Positions 28,616 through 38,099 of a stretch of 38,963 nucleotides of DNA are shown here, piece by piece (position 1 is the first letter of the stretch; every line of letters begins with the position of its first letter). Source of the DNA: Candidatus Woesearchaeota archaeon (GTDB lineage: Archaea; Nanobdellota; Nanobdellia; Woesearchaeales; GW2011-AR9); contig JACRPH010000076.1 in the NCBI GenBank assembly GCA_016214025.1, forward strand, positions 1-38,963, in the 5' to 3' direction. Both the position numbers and the translations under genes were made by a program. Under the pieces are notes generated by a model. It was not told where the DNA came from. It did no database searches and saw only the letters and a program-made list of their open reading frames with translations.

Positions 28616-28993
28616 ATGAAACTAACCTTATGTACTTTAGCCGCAGTTCTATCTTTAAGTACAGGTTGCGCTACTACTTCTTCAAATGCCATTCCTGATT
28701 TAAGAGTAAGCGTAGTGGAAGGATACTCCATTCACAGGAGAGATGAATTGTCCTTGCTTACGTTGGCCGGAATTCTTTCTGGAGACATAAAAGACCATAC
28801 CTATAAGAAAGGAACAGATGAAGAAGGAAAAAAATACGAGAAATGCACCAGCAAGGGCACTTATGGCTGGTCTTGGAATCCTCAAGCGAACTTGGAAGCG
28901 GCAAGAGCAGCCGATTCAGATGGAGATAAGATTATCACTTCCGAAGAGCTGGACCAAGCCCTTTTTGATGCCTGTACATTTAGAGCTAAATAA
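28616..28993 (+). CDS. Putative lipoprotein with EF-hand-like loop
   Basis: Signal with lipobox-like LSTGC; DSDGDKIITSEE; upstream GGAGG SD. Confidence 0.6.
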   Translation: MKLTLCTLAAVLSLSTGCATTSSNAIPDLRVSVVEGYSIHRRDELSLLTLAGILSGDIKDHTYKKGTDEEGKKYEKCTSKGTYGWSWNPQANLEAARAADSDGDKIITSEELDQALFDACTFRAK

Positions 28994-29082
28994 TTATGTA
29001 GTGAGTAAAATTCCCCCCGAAATCCATGAAAAGCTGGAGATGAAGGTGTTGTAAGAGGACGAATTAACAAGTAATCACAAAA

Positions 29083-29610
29083 ATGATAAACTTCCAACAA
29101 GAAATGCTAAGAGAAGCAAAGGGCTGGGAAAAATTTAAGATAAAGTTCGGATTAACAGACTTACCCGCCCATTTTGCCTGCAGAAATCTTTATGAATTTC
29201 TTATCTCGCGCAGCCAAATAGGGATTGGAAAATTAGTAATGTTTCCTAAACTTTATTACTTCCCCCAAGAGTCAGATAGTGTTGGTTATGATAAAATTAG
29301 TTTGAAAGATGGAAGCGCTTCCATCGATGCTTATGTCCGCCCAAGTGCATTTAATCTAACCTCAGGAGAACTTGTTGCTAATTGCTTGAAAGAGGTTCAA
29401 AGTGGAGACGCACTTTACTTTCCGGTTTTAAGAAATGGAATGCCCATCCTTTATACAAGAGAAGCCGATCATACTCTTTACTTAGCCGGATTTGAAACTA
29501 TCCGCAATCCTCGGTCAAAGAGAGACTTTTCTGCAATTATGGAAAAATTAAGTTCTTTAGTTCCGGAATTCAATCACAGAGAATTAGTTCCAATACCAAG
29601 TCACGTTTAG
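29083..29610 (+). CDS. Hypothetical protein (175 aa)
   Basis: Intact ORF; no family recognised. Confidence 0.5.
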   Translation: MINFQQEMLREAKGWEKFKIKFGLTDLPAHFACRNLYEFLISRSQIGIGKLVMFPKLYYFPQESDSVGYDKISLKDGSASIDAYVRPSAFNLTSGELVANCLKEVQSGDALYFPVLRNGMPILYTREADHTLYLAGFETIRNPRSKRDFSAIMEKLSSLVPEFNHRELVPIPSHV

Positions 29611-29627
29611 AGGTAAAAACTGTCTTT

Positions 29628-30590
29628 TCACTCCCCTACCCACTTCCCATAAATACTTCTGGCTTCCTCTTCCGTCTTCGCTTTAATCAACACTCTTCCA
29701 TCCTCAAATAAAATTATTTTTCCAAATCGTAATGCAATTCCATCATCAATAACCTTTCCCGACTTACTCCATCTCATTTTGATTTCTTTCAGATTTACTT
29801 TCTTCCCCGTGAGCTGATATTTTCCCGCAGAACAGAATTTCGTAAGAGGCTCTTCTTTTTGGTTTAGGAATTGGTAATCGCCGTGGCAGGTAGGGCAGTT
29901 AGGATTTTTATTTATTTTTATTTTCTTTAGTTCCATGCGGTTTAGATTTAAATGATACAAACACGGCTCAACTTTCTCTCCAATTAATACTTTAATAGCT
30001 GGGGTAGTTTGCAACGCAGCAATACTGGTTGTAATTGTATTCAACACCCCCGCCGTATCACAGGTTTCTAAGTTTGCTTCCCGTAAAAAGCATCTTAAGC
30101 AAGGTCCCCGCGGAAAAATAGGCATTACATAACCTTCCGTACGAATTCCTGAAGCATAAATCCAGGTAATCTTTTCTTTCCGGCAGAAATCGTTAAGTAG
30201 AAATCGTGTTTTAAGATTATCCGTACAGTCTAAAATCAAATCCGCTTCTTTCAGCAAAGAAAGTTTTTCCAGATTAAGATGCACAGCATAACTGTCTATC
30301 CTTACAGAAGAATTAATTGCATTTAACTTTTCTTCCGCTACTTTCGCTTTGCTTTTACCGATGTCTTTTTCCGTAAACAATAATTGCCGGTGCAGGTTGC
30401 TTTCTTCTACTACATCTCTATCAATTAGAATTAATTTACCGACTCCTGCTCGCGTTAATAATTCAGATGCTACGGTTCCTAATGCTCCGACACCAACAAT
30501 TGCCACGGTAGATTTTTCTAATTTCTTCTGCTTTGCTTTTCCAAGCACCAATTCTTGACGAGAATAACGTTCACTATATTTGTTTAGCAT
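29628..30590 (-). CDS. E1-like ubiquitin/SAMP-activating enzyme (ThiF/MoeB/UbaA family)
   Basis: VGVGALGTVASELLTRAGVGKLILIDRDVVEESNLHRQ; CTDN; catalytic region CDTAGVLNT; CPTC Zn motif. Confidence 0.9.
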   Translation of the reverse strand: MLNKYSERYSRQELVLGKAKQKKLEKSTVAIVGVGALGTVASELLTRAGVGKLILIDRDVVEESNLHRQLLFTEKDIGKSKAKVAEEKLNAINSSVRIDSYAVHLNLEKLSLLKEADLILDCTDNLKTRFLLNDFCRKEKITWIYASGIRTEGYVMPIFPRGPCLRCFLREANLETCDTAGVLNTITTSIAALQTTPAIKVLIGEKVEPCLYHLNLNRMELKKIKINKNPNCPTCHGDYQFLNQKEEPLTKFCSAGKYQLTGKKVNLKEIKMRWSKSGKVIDDGIALRFGKIILFEDGRVLIKAKTEEEARSIYGKWVGE

Positions 30591-31530
30591 CTTTGTTGCT
30601 TAACCTCTCTTTTATCTTACACGCTTGGCATACTTGTTGATTTCCAGGCTCGCCGCATTTTACACACAATTTAATAGTATCTTCTATGTTTCTCTTCTCC
30701 TGCTCTTTTACTGCCGGAAGTATATACAAAAAAGAATTAATAATCCCCTGCTTGGTTCCATGATACTCTGATTCAAATTCATTCAGCATATCCCGAATGT
30801 GTGCGCGGTAGCCTTCTTGGGCATAAGGGCATTCTACAAATCCCACTGGAAAGCCTTTGAGTAAACTATATAGCTTAGTTTCTTTCTCGGTGCAGAAATA
30901 TAACGGCTTTACTCTTTGCACAAATAATTCATTTTGATGCATTCCCGTAATTGGCCCCTGGTGCGACATTAACGCGGTATTAGCTTTAAAGATGTTCATC
31001 ACCACTGCCTGAGCTTCATCATCTAAATTGTGGCCCGTGATTAATTTAGTCGCTCCATGCTTGCGGGCATATTTGTTAATAAGATACCGTCTCCACACTC
31101 CGCAAATATGGCATGGCTTTTCGGTGGCATCTTTCTTTCTTAATTTCTTGATTGCTTGATCCAAAGTGAAGCCAAATTCTTTTTGGGCGGAAATTGTTAC
31201 TAATTTAACTTTCTCTTGCTGGCAGAATTTTTTTAAGTCGCAGAGGGTTTTATTCCGATATCCAGCGATTCCTTCATCTATGGCTAACGCAAATAAAAGT
31301 TTAGTTTGAATATTTTCTTCTAAGAGATATTCCTTAACCAAGTGCAGCACCGTCTGTGAATCTTTGCCTCCGGAACAAGCTACGCTAATGTTATCATTTG
31401 GGTTGATTAAATGATATTTTTTTATGGTGCTGAATACTTTGTCTTCAAAATACCTGATAAAATGGCTGCGGCACAATGCACCGTGCTGAAGTTCGATTAC
31501 CGCAGGTTTGTCGCATTTGGAGCAGTTCAT
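30574..31530 (-). CDS. tRNA 2-thiolation protein of the TtuA/Ncs6 family
   Basis: PP-loop ACSGGKDSQTVLHL; N-terminal CxxC..C..H and C-terminal zinc fingers; CHICGVWRRYLIN; TGHNLDDEAQAV. Confidence 0.9.
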   Translation of the reverse strand: MNCSKCDKPAVIELQHGALCRSHFIRYFEDKVFSTIKKYHLINPNDNISVACSGGKDSQTVLHLVKEYLLEENIQTKLLFALAIDEGIAGYRNKTLCDLKKFCQQEKVKLVTISAQKEFGFTLDQAIKKLRKKDATEKPCHICGVWRRYLINKYARKHGATKLITGHNLDDEAQAVVMNIFKANTALMSHQGPITGMHQNELFVQRVKPLYFCTEKETKLYSLLKGFPVGFVECPYAQEGYRAHIRDMLNEFESEYHGTKQGIINSFLYILPAVKEQEKRNIEDTIKLCVKCGEPGNQQVCQACKIKERLSNKDAKQI

Positions 31531-31531
31531 C

Positions 31532-31735
31532 TTAACCTCCTGAAACCACGCTTAGAATTTCTAATTTATCCTTAGAGTTTAATATTTCTTCTTCGGTTAA
31601 CACTTGATTGTTTCTGGTTACAATAACTACTTCCGGATTGATTTTTAACTGGCGCAGAAGCTCATTCACGTTTTTTCCGGAAAATTTAACTTTTTTTCGG
31701 AGGTTCTTTCTTTCTACGAATACGGTAAGTTCCAT
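31532..31735 (-). CDS. Ubiquitin-like small modifier/sulfur carrier (MoaD/ThiS/SAMP family)
   Basis: 67-aa beta-grasp-like protein ending ...LEILSVVSGG. Confidence 0.85.
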   Translation of the reverse strand: MELTVFVERKNLRKKVKFSGKNVNELLRQLKINPEVVIVTRNNQVLTEEEILNSKDKLEILSVVSGG

Positions 31736-31823
31736 GTGGCTAGCTTTCCTCTTCTAATAAGATTAAAGCTAAAGTGGAAAATAGGAGAGGGTTTTATAAA
31801 GTTTTGTGATTTTATATGTTAAC

Positions 31824-32351
31824 ATGGACAATTATCTCTTACTATCGCCAAGCTTGGAATTAGAGCGGTTAAGCGCTAGATTGGAGTTCGCTAAAACCTT
31901 GTTTTTGGGTAGGGATTTTGTTATTGTTTCTGGCACACTTAAAGACATTTTAATTAAGACCAAAGAAGCGAAAAAGAAAAAGCTGATGGTGATATGCAGA
32001 TGCAACGATGAGAAAATTTTACGTTTTGTCCTGGAGAAAGTTCCGATTGATGCAATTTTGGGTGCTGAAGATATCTTTAGGAAAGATTCGCTGCATTATC
32101 CTAAATCTGGATTGGATCATATTTTGAGCAAGATTGCATTTGAGCAAGGAAAAGCAGTAGGATTTTCATTTAGTGCTCTTTTGCATGCTACTGATAAAGG
32201 GAAATTGTTAAATCGGATGAAATTCAACCTGAAATTGTGCCGGAAGTATAAACTTCAAGTTATTTTCAGCAACTTTTCTACGGCTCAGGCTGAAATAAGG
32301 TCAGCCAAAGACTTGGAAGCGGTGTTGAGGGTGCTGAATAAAGGAAAGTGA
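31824..32351 (+). CDS. rnp3: RNase P protein component 3 (Rpp30)
   Basis: TIM-barrel-like layout with ILGAEDIF...YPKSGLDHILSKIAFEQGKAVGFSFSALL...KYKLQVIFSNFSTAQAEIRSAKDLEAV. Confidence 0.8.
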   Translation: MDNYLLLSPSLELERLSARLEFAKTLFLGRDFVIVSGTLKDILIKTKEAKKKKLMVICRCNDEKILRFVLEKVPIDAILGAEDIFRKDSLHYPKSGLDHILSKIAFEQGKAVGFSFSALLHATDKGKLLNRMKFNLKLCRKYKLQVIFSNFSTAQAEIRSAKDLEAVLRVLNKGK

Positions 32352-32403
32352 GAATGGTGCTGGGTTTCTACGGCTACTGGAGCGCTTGACAGCGAAGCAC
32401 TAT
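32352..32403 (+). pseudogene. Fragment of Cys-rich surface-protein gene (left piece)
   Basis: Encodes EWCWVSTATGALDSEAL*; 33/39 nt identical by hand count to 37186-37224 (EWCWVSASTGVPD). Confidence 0.65.
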
Positions 32404-32415
32404 AATCTGCTTTTC

Positions 32416-33675
32416 TTATTCTGAAAGAGTCAACCACTCCATGAGCGGTAAAATCGTAACACTTATACCATCAACTATTACAGTATCATTAATATTTTTA
32501 GTGATTATAATTCCCTTCTTTTTTCCAAGCTCTTCAGCACACTCTATCAGCGCCTTTACTTCTCGTTCTTTCGTTTCTTTCGTCTCAATAGTGTAAGCTA
32601 CTTGAATCAAGCTGTGTATGTCAGCACCTTTTTTAATTACAAAGTCAACTTCTCTCCCCGCAGCATTTTTCCAGTAACAAATTTCGTGTAAAGGCAGCTT
32701 TCTTTTCAGCTCTAGAAAAACCATATTCTCAAAGAGCTTTCCCAAATCCGTTTTTCCGCTGATAGCATATGCAAATCCAGTATCTCCCAAATAACACTGT
32801 CGGGGATACTGCAGCCGGTTTTTGATATTATATGAAAAAATTTCATTAAAAAAAAAGAGGTAGCTTTCCTGAGAGTAATGTTCTAATGCCAATATTTTTT
32901 CTTTGCCTATTTTGTATCCTAAAGTTTTGAAAAAATTTAAGCATTTAGAAGCAGAGAAAGAAGTGCTTTCTATGATGTACCTCCCAAAGTTTTCTACAAT
33001 TGAAAGATCTTCATGCGCTGCTTCGGCTACATCCAAGCCGATAATATCCCTAAAGTAGGAGTTTAGCAGGTTAATCCGGTCTAGTTCAGTTTCGGTTAAT
33101 GCCACTTCAGGAAATCCCCCAAATCGGAGATATTCTTTAAGCGCAGTTTCTATGCGCCCCTTTCCTATGGTCGTTTTTTCTGCGGTAATTGATTTAAAAT
33201 TTAAGAATTCTTTGAATGAGAGCGGATACATCTCCATAGAGAGAATTCTGCCCCGGAGCGGCTTGTATGGAAACATTAAGCCACTGCGTGATGAGCTGAC
33301 AATAATCCGCAGGGTTCCTTTTAATAGTTCATGAGTTCGAGCTAACCACCCGCTCCACCCCTGTGCGCTGGTTATTTCATCTAATAGCAGGAATCCCTCC
33401 CCTCCAAACCATTTAAGAATTTCATCAAGTATGGCCGGATCTCCTTTAATACGGCTGTCCTCTAGGTTAATGTAGGCCACTTTCTTTCCTTCTTTGCTTA
33501 ATTTCTGAGCGAGAAGCATTAACACGCTGGATTTTCCTGCTCGGCGTATTCCGGTGAGCGCGATAAGCTTTAGCTCAGAGTTTCGGATAATTGACTTAAA
33601 ATCCAAGTCTCTTTCCCGAAGTATCTTTTTATGGGCATAGGTAGTCCATTCTTCGAAAAAGTCTTGTTTTTCCAT
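32416..33675 (-). CDS. DUF4143-type AAA ATPase
   Basis: Walker A TGIRRAGKSSVLM; FLLLDEITSAQGW; C-terminal GKLFENMVFLELKRK...CYWKNAAGREVDFVIKKG. Start at MEKQDFFEEW preferred. Confidence 0.88.
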   Translation of the reverse strand: MEKQDFFEEWTTYAHKKILRERDLDFKSIIRNSELKLIALTGIRRAGKSSVLMLLAQKLSKEGKKVAYINLEDSRIKGDPAILDEILKWFGGEGFLLLDEITSAQGWSGWLARTHELLKGTLRIIVSSSRSGLMFPYKPLRGRILSMEMYPLSFKEFLNFKSITAEKTTIGKGRIETALKEYLRFGGFPEVALTETELDRINLLNSYFRDIIGLDVAEAAHEDLSIVENFGRYIIESTSFSASKCLNFFKTLGYKIGKEKILALEHYSQESYLFFFNEIFSYNIKNRLQYPRQCYLGDTGFAYAISGKTDLGKLFENMVFLELKRKLPLHEICYWKNAAGREVDFVIKKGADIHSLIQVAYTIETKETKEREVKALIECAEELGKKKGIIITKNINDTVIVDGISVTILPLMEWLTLSE

Positions 33676-33767
33676 TTTAAATCGTTTTATTACAGAACAG
33701 TATTTAAACATTTCTGTTTTTTCGCAGAACGATAGTGAACTTTTCCCTCCACAACTGGAATGCTTGA

Positions 33768-33975
33768 TAAAAGCGACCATTACCGCTGGGCGGAATGTGC
33801 TGATGTATGGGACGCTCGCAATAATAAAGGCATCAAAGGGAGGTTTACCGGAGAAGGATTATTTACACTTCCATTAAAGCCAGAAGATCCTGCTGCTGTA
33901 ACCCTGGAAGAAAGTAGAATTGGACAAAATATCGATGTCCGCTCGGAGTTCTATGAACTGTACTTTGTAGCATAG
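33768..33975 (+). pseudogene. C-terminal fragment of Cys-rich surface-protein gene (right piece)
   Basis: DHYRWAECADVWDARNNKGIKGRFTGEGLF...FYELYFVA*; matches DHYSWAEC of the larger gene at 37229-37254 (24/26 nt by hand count). Confidence 0.65.
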
Positions 33976-34031
33976 AAATTTTTATAAATAAGAGTAATAT
34001 CATATGGTATTATTAATAATATCATCAAAAA

Positions 34032-34628
34032 ATGCTGACCCCAACCCAATTAAAAATACTGGCCCATCTTACCGACCATCCCAACAAACATCTGGGAATC
34101 AGAGAATTAGCTAGAGACATTTCTACAGTTTACTATTTAGTCCAAAAAAATATTCAGCAGCTTAAGAAGGAAAAAATAATTAACATAGTTAGGGCAGGTA
34201 AAACTGATTTAATTTTTCTTAATAAACAGATTGATTCAGCTGGTTTAGTTGAAGCCGAGAACTTTAAAAAAGAACACTTTTACCAAAAATATCCGCATCT
34301 GAAAATAACTTTGCGGAAAATAATTGCATCAGTGGGCTCTTCTTTTTTTATTTTGCTGGTGTTTGGCTCTTACGCTAAAAACCGACCAAGAGAAGACTCC
34401 GATTTGGATTTATTAGTGGTTGTTCCTCACCAAGGGCAAGTTGAATTAATGGAAAGAATTATCTCTTCTGCAGCCAGAACATCTACGTTTAGGATTCATG
34501 AAACCATTGTCACTGAAAAATCATTTGTCTTAATGCTAAGCAAAAAAGAACTAAATGTAGCCAATGAAGCTAAAGAAACCCATATCTTAATTTATGGAAC
34601 GGAGAATTATTACAAGTTAACCAGCTGA
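34032..34628 (+). CDS. Nucleotidyltransferase (MNT) with N-terminal HTH
   Basis: LVFGSYAKNRPREDSDLDLLVV motif; N-terminal wHTH. Confidence 0.88.
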   Translation: MLTPTQLKILAHLTDHPNKHLGIRELARDISTVYYLVQKNIQQLKKEKIINIVRAGKTDLIFLNKQIDSAGLVEAENFKKEHFYQKYPHLKITLRKIIASVGSSFFILLVFGSYAKNRPREDSDLDLLVVVPHQGQVELMERIISSAARTSTFRIHETIVTEKSFVLMLSKKELNVANEAKETHILIYGTENYYKLTS

Positions 34629-34631
34629 AAT

Positions 34632-35252
34632 ATGGAACCCAAACCATTTGATCAACGGATAAAAGAAGCAGATTCAGTAATTCTTGGGCTGATTAATGAG
34701 AGAAGGATCATTACTAAACTGTTGGAATCTGAGAAGACTAAGTTTACTAATTTTTATCGAAAACAAGCTAATCTTTCGGTGATTGCGGCTGACTTGATTT
34801 ATGAAATCTCTACGGAAAATGCTCCTAAAGAATTTCATAAACTAAATCAGGATTATGAAGGTTTTTTGTGGGTGATAAACCCTTCTTATTACTCGATGTT
34901 TTATGCTGCCCAAGCTTTGCTGGCTTACAAAGGGATAAGAATATTGTCCTCACAAAGCGTCCACAAAATAACGGCTCATGCGCTGGTTTACTTTTGTGTT
35001 AAGAACAATTTCCTCGCCAAAGAATTATATGAGCAATTCGTGCAAAGCCAGCAGGAAGCAGCAGAATTGCTTAATTTAGATGATTTTAAGGGAAAAGCGG
35101 AAGAGCTAGCCAATAAATATTTTTATGAAGCGGAGAAGAGATCCAGATTTACTTATGAAACAGAAGAGGAAGCAAAACAGCGGCATGCCCACACTTCCCT
35201 GCAACGGGCGAAGGAATTTCTTAAAGAAGTTGAGACCATTATTTTGGGTTGA
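34632..35252 (+). CDS. HEPN-domain protein
   Basis: Helical protein with NPSYYSMFYAAQALLAYKGI, immediately downstream of MNT. Confidence 0.82.
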   Translation: MEPKPFDQRIKEADSVILGLINERRIITKLLESEKTKFTNFYRKQANLSVIAADLIYEISTENAPKEFHKLNQDYEGFLWVINPSYYSMFYAAQALLAYKGIRILSSQSVHKITAHALVYFCVKNNFLAKELYEQFVQSQQEAAELLNLDDFKGKAEELANKYFYEAEKRSRFTYETEEEAKQRHAHTSLQRAKEFLKEVETIILG

Positions 35253-35346
35253 GTAGAACCATTTTTTGTAATATTTTTCTCGTTTTCCTCCGCAACCTTT
35301 ATATATAACTACCACTATTCTTAAGTAATAAACGGAGGTTTTTAAC

Positions 35347-35733
35347 ATGGCATTGAATGATTTGATTGGGAATAAGTTTTTTAGAGTAGCAGGCGCTTTG
35401 GCCGCTTTAGCAGCGCCTTATGTTGTGGGATGTGAAGGGGATTCTACTACGAATAAGAATTATTATGGCGAAGGGAATGGGAGTGGAGGAAGTGGAGAGT
35501 ATAGTTGCGAGAGTGCTTGTCAAAATATGTCCGATTGTTGCAAGAGTGGAGAAAAAAAGAAACAGCATTGTTATGACGAAGAAAAGGGCGAGTGGAAAGG
35601 TTATGTTTATGATGTTCCTGGGTGTACTGTTGGTTGCGAGAATTATCCATCTGAATGGTCTCAGGGAATGATTAAGTGTAATACGTTATATTGCAACCCA
35701 GACGAGATTCAGGAATGTGACTCTTATCAATAG
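35347..35733 (+). CDS. Cys-rich putative lipoprotein (paralog A)
   Basis: MALNDLIGNKFFRVAGALAALAAPYVVGCEGD signal/lipobox; GS-rich linker; many Cys. Confidence 0.7.
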   Translation: MALNDLIGNKFFRVAGALAALAAPYVVGCEGDSTTNKNYYGEGNGSGGSGEYSCESACQNMSDCCKSGEKKKQHCYDEEKGEWKGYVYDVPGCTVGCENYPSEWSQGMIKCNTLYCNPDEIQECDSYQ

Positions 35734-35805
35734 TTGAGGAGATTATCCTCTATTTTTAATCCCAAAGCTTAATAAATACCCTTTCTTTTCCCCATTTGAA
35801 GTATC

Positions 35806-37314
35806 ATGTACACTAAAAAAAGAGGCATTTTCGTAATAATAGTTTAAGTTCTAGCTATTTTCTCCTCTGCTTATTCTCTGGCAGAAGAAGATGCTTCTGA
35901 AGAGTTAGTTAAGTATGAAGCCGTGCAGATGGAAGTTAATTGCGACGATGAAGAGGAATGTAGTGGTAAAAAAGTTCACTTAGATGAATATGGCACTACA
36001 GGAGATATGAATGAAGATTATTGTGACGAGCCTGACGAAGGAGAAATTCCTGGTAGTTTTCCTTCGGAGAAAGGGTGTTATTTTGTGGTTGAGGAGGAAG
36101 ATGATTATGATGCTAATGATTGTACTTTTACTACTGTTCCTCCTGGATTAAATATAAATGAAAAATATGCTACTCTAGAACAACGAGGAGAAGAATTATC
36201 TCTACAGACATCGTATTTTTATGAGGTACTTAACACTTTAGCCAAAGGTAGTTGGCCAGGATTAGTTGCTGGAGCGGCTTATGGTGGATTAACAATAGGG
36301 GTTGAGACTATACTTGAGTTTGTGGATTTAATCACTTTTGGACAGTTTGACTTATTTGGGAAATTCTCCAGCCTTTTCAGTGATGATATTGATGCTAATA
36401 TTGCTCTTCAAGAAGTAAAATTCAACTACAATTACCAAGATGGTTTCTACAATGGAGTAATCTGTGGGAATGATCATTATTGGTATCGCTGCGATAAAGA
36501 TCAAGTGGGCAGCAAATATTGGGTTAATTTTGCCAAGCAAGTTTCTGTTCCTTTCCAATGTTATGAGATAGAGTTAGACGATGGTGGATTAGGTTACGTT
36601 TGGAAAGAAGCCGATCATGATTTTGATCGTGACGGATATACTAATACGGAAGGCGATTGCTACGACCTTTCTTTTTTGGACCCTTATTTTGGTTGTCCTT
36701 CGCTAGAAGAAGAATACCAAGGGCTAAACTCTACAGAATTAAGAGAAGTGGCCAAAAGTAAATGTATTTATCCCCAGAATCACTTCTGCGCCATCTGCAT
36801 TAACCCCGGCGCACCCGAAGTCTGCGGCGACAAAGTAAATAACGACTGTGGAGGGCCACAACAATTTGAAGAACTTACTCAACTTGAAGGCAAAACTTCC
36901 GACGACTGCAATAAAAACCAATTCGCCTGCCGACAGGAAGCTCCGCCATTAGACAACAGTGAAGATAATGCTACTGGAATAACTCAAACTAACATTTATG
37001 GAGAAACTTTCTCTTGGATTAATACTCCAGACGGAGGCTATTGCTGCGGCTTTAATGGAATCGATGATTTAGGTAAAACTGCAGTAAGTTCTACGGGAGA
37101 AGGCCAATTCTTGTGTCTGAATAAAGAGCCAGACTTAGTTGGCCACGATGCTGAATACACTTATGAAAGTCCTTTCTGCGGAGATGAATGGTGCTGGGTT
37201 TCTGCTTCTACCGGAGTGCCTGACGAAGGTGACCATTACAGCTGGGCGGAATGTATGAAAAGCTTAAAAAAGATAAAGAGAATCCCACCCGAAAATGGAA
37301 GATTTTTATTTTGA
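35806..37314 (+). pseudogene. Large Cys-rich secreted protein; in-frame TAA in signal peptide and altered C-terminus
   Basis: ATG 35806: MYTKKRGIFVIIV*VLAIFSSAYSLAEED..., then open to 37314; DRDGYTNTEGDCYD Ca-binding-like loop; PGAPEVCGDKVNNDCGG MopE-like motif. Confidence 0.65.
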
Positions 37315-37699
37315 CACCTCGATTTGGCTGGATTTCTTTGAAAAAAGAGGAGAGCATGGAGAAGCGGCTTTGGCTTTAATCACAAAGATAATTAGGGGGG
37401 GCCTTAAAATTGCTTATTCCGATATGACCATCAAGGAATTCAGGAACTTAGGATATACCAGCGAAGAAATCAACACTATTTTTAGTGTAGTAAAGCCGGA
37501 CAACATAAAGAGGATTCATATCAATAGAGAGCAAAAAGAAGAAGCTCGGAAATTAGCTCTGCAGAGAGACATTCCGAAAGGAGACGCTCTCCATGCAGTA
37601 TTAGCCCGAGATAATTTTGTTCAACTAATTTCCCGAGACGGACATTTCCAAAAATTAAAAGATATAACCTCCGTAAAAAAACCCGAAGAGATTATATGA
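37295..37699 (+). CDS. PIN-domain toxin (VapC-like)
   Basis: MEDFYFDTSIWLDFFEKRG...IPKGDALHAVLARDNFVQLISRDGHFQKL. Confidence 0.85.
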   Translation: MEDFYFDTSIWLDFFEKRGEHGEAALALITKIIRGGLKIAYSDMTIKEFRNLGYTSEEINTIFSVVKPDNIKRIHINREQKEEARKLALQRDIPKGDALHAVLARDNFVQLISRDGHFQKLKDITSVKKPEEII

Positions 37700-37946
37700 G
37701 TTCCTCTTCTAATTCTTCAAAAGATTTTTCTCGGGCTTTATGCAGTTCCTCATCTGTTGTTTTCTTTTTTGATAAGCCATATATCTTTCTTAGCTTAATC
37801 AAAGCCTCTTCTTTTTCTAAAGCTTTTATTTTATCCCTCATCGCTTCTCTGATAAATTCTGTCTTAGTTACGTACCTATGTTTTTTCATAGTTTCTTCTA
37901 CATCTTGAAGAAATCTGTCTTCTAATTTCAAACTGATGGTTTCCAT
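37692..37946 (-). CDS. Ribbon-helix-helix (CopG-like) antitoxin
   Basis: METISLKLEDRFLQDVEETMKKHRYVTKTEFIREAMRDKI. Confidence 0.8.
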   Translation of the reverse strand: METISLKLEDRFLQDVEETMKKHRYVTKTEFIREAMRDKIKALEKEEALIKLRKIYGLSKKKTTDEELHKAREKSFEELEEELI

Positions 37947-38099
37947 AGTATTATCTGGTAATATTAAGTAATATATAAATCTTTTGTTGTTCTGGGGGGC
38001 ATTTTCTCACTGAGTCTTTTTGGGCGAGTTTTTAATTTGGCATTTTCTCTGCCTTAAACTTTTGCGTTTTTAACTAACACCCCCCAATTCAGCACTTCT

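Noticed and set aside
35420-35671. Alternative-frame ORFs over the lipoprotein gene
   Set aside because: The frame with signal peptide, Cys pattern and a paralog at 38868 is the real one.
35736-35755. GAGGA-TTA-TCCTC hairpin followed by T-run after the lipoprotein gene
   Set aside because: Stem of only ~5 bp; archaeal termination depends mainly on T-runs, so a terminator cannot be supported with confidence.
37998-38060. Repeated GGCATTTTCTC pair between RHH antitoxin and fragment
   Set aside because: Short 11-bp repeat in AT-rich spacer; no further copies or structure seen.
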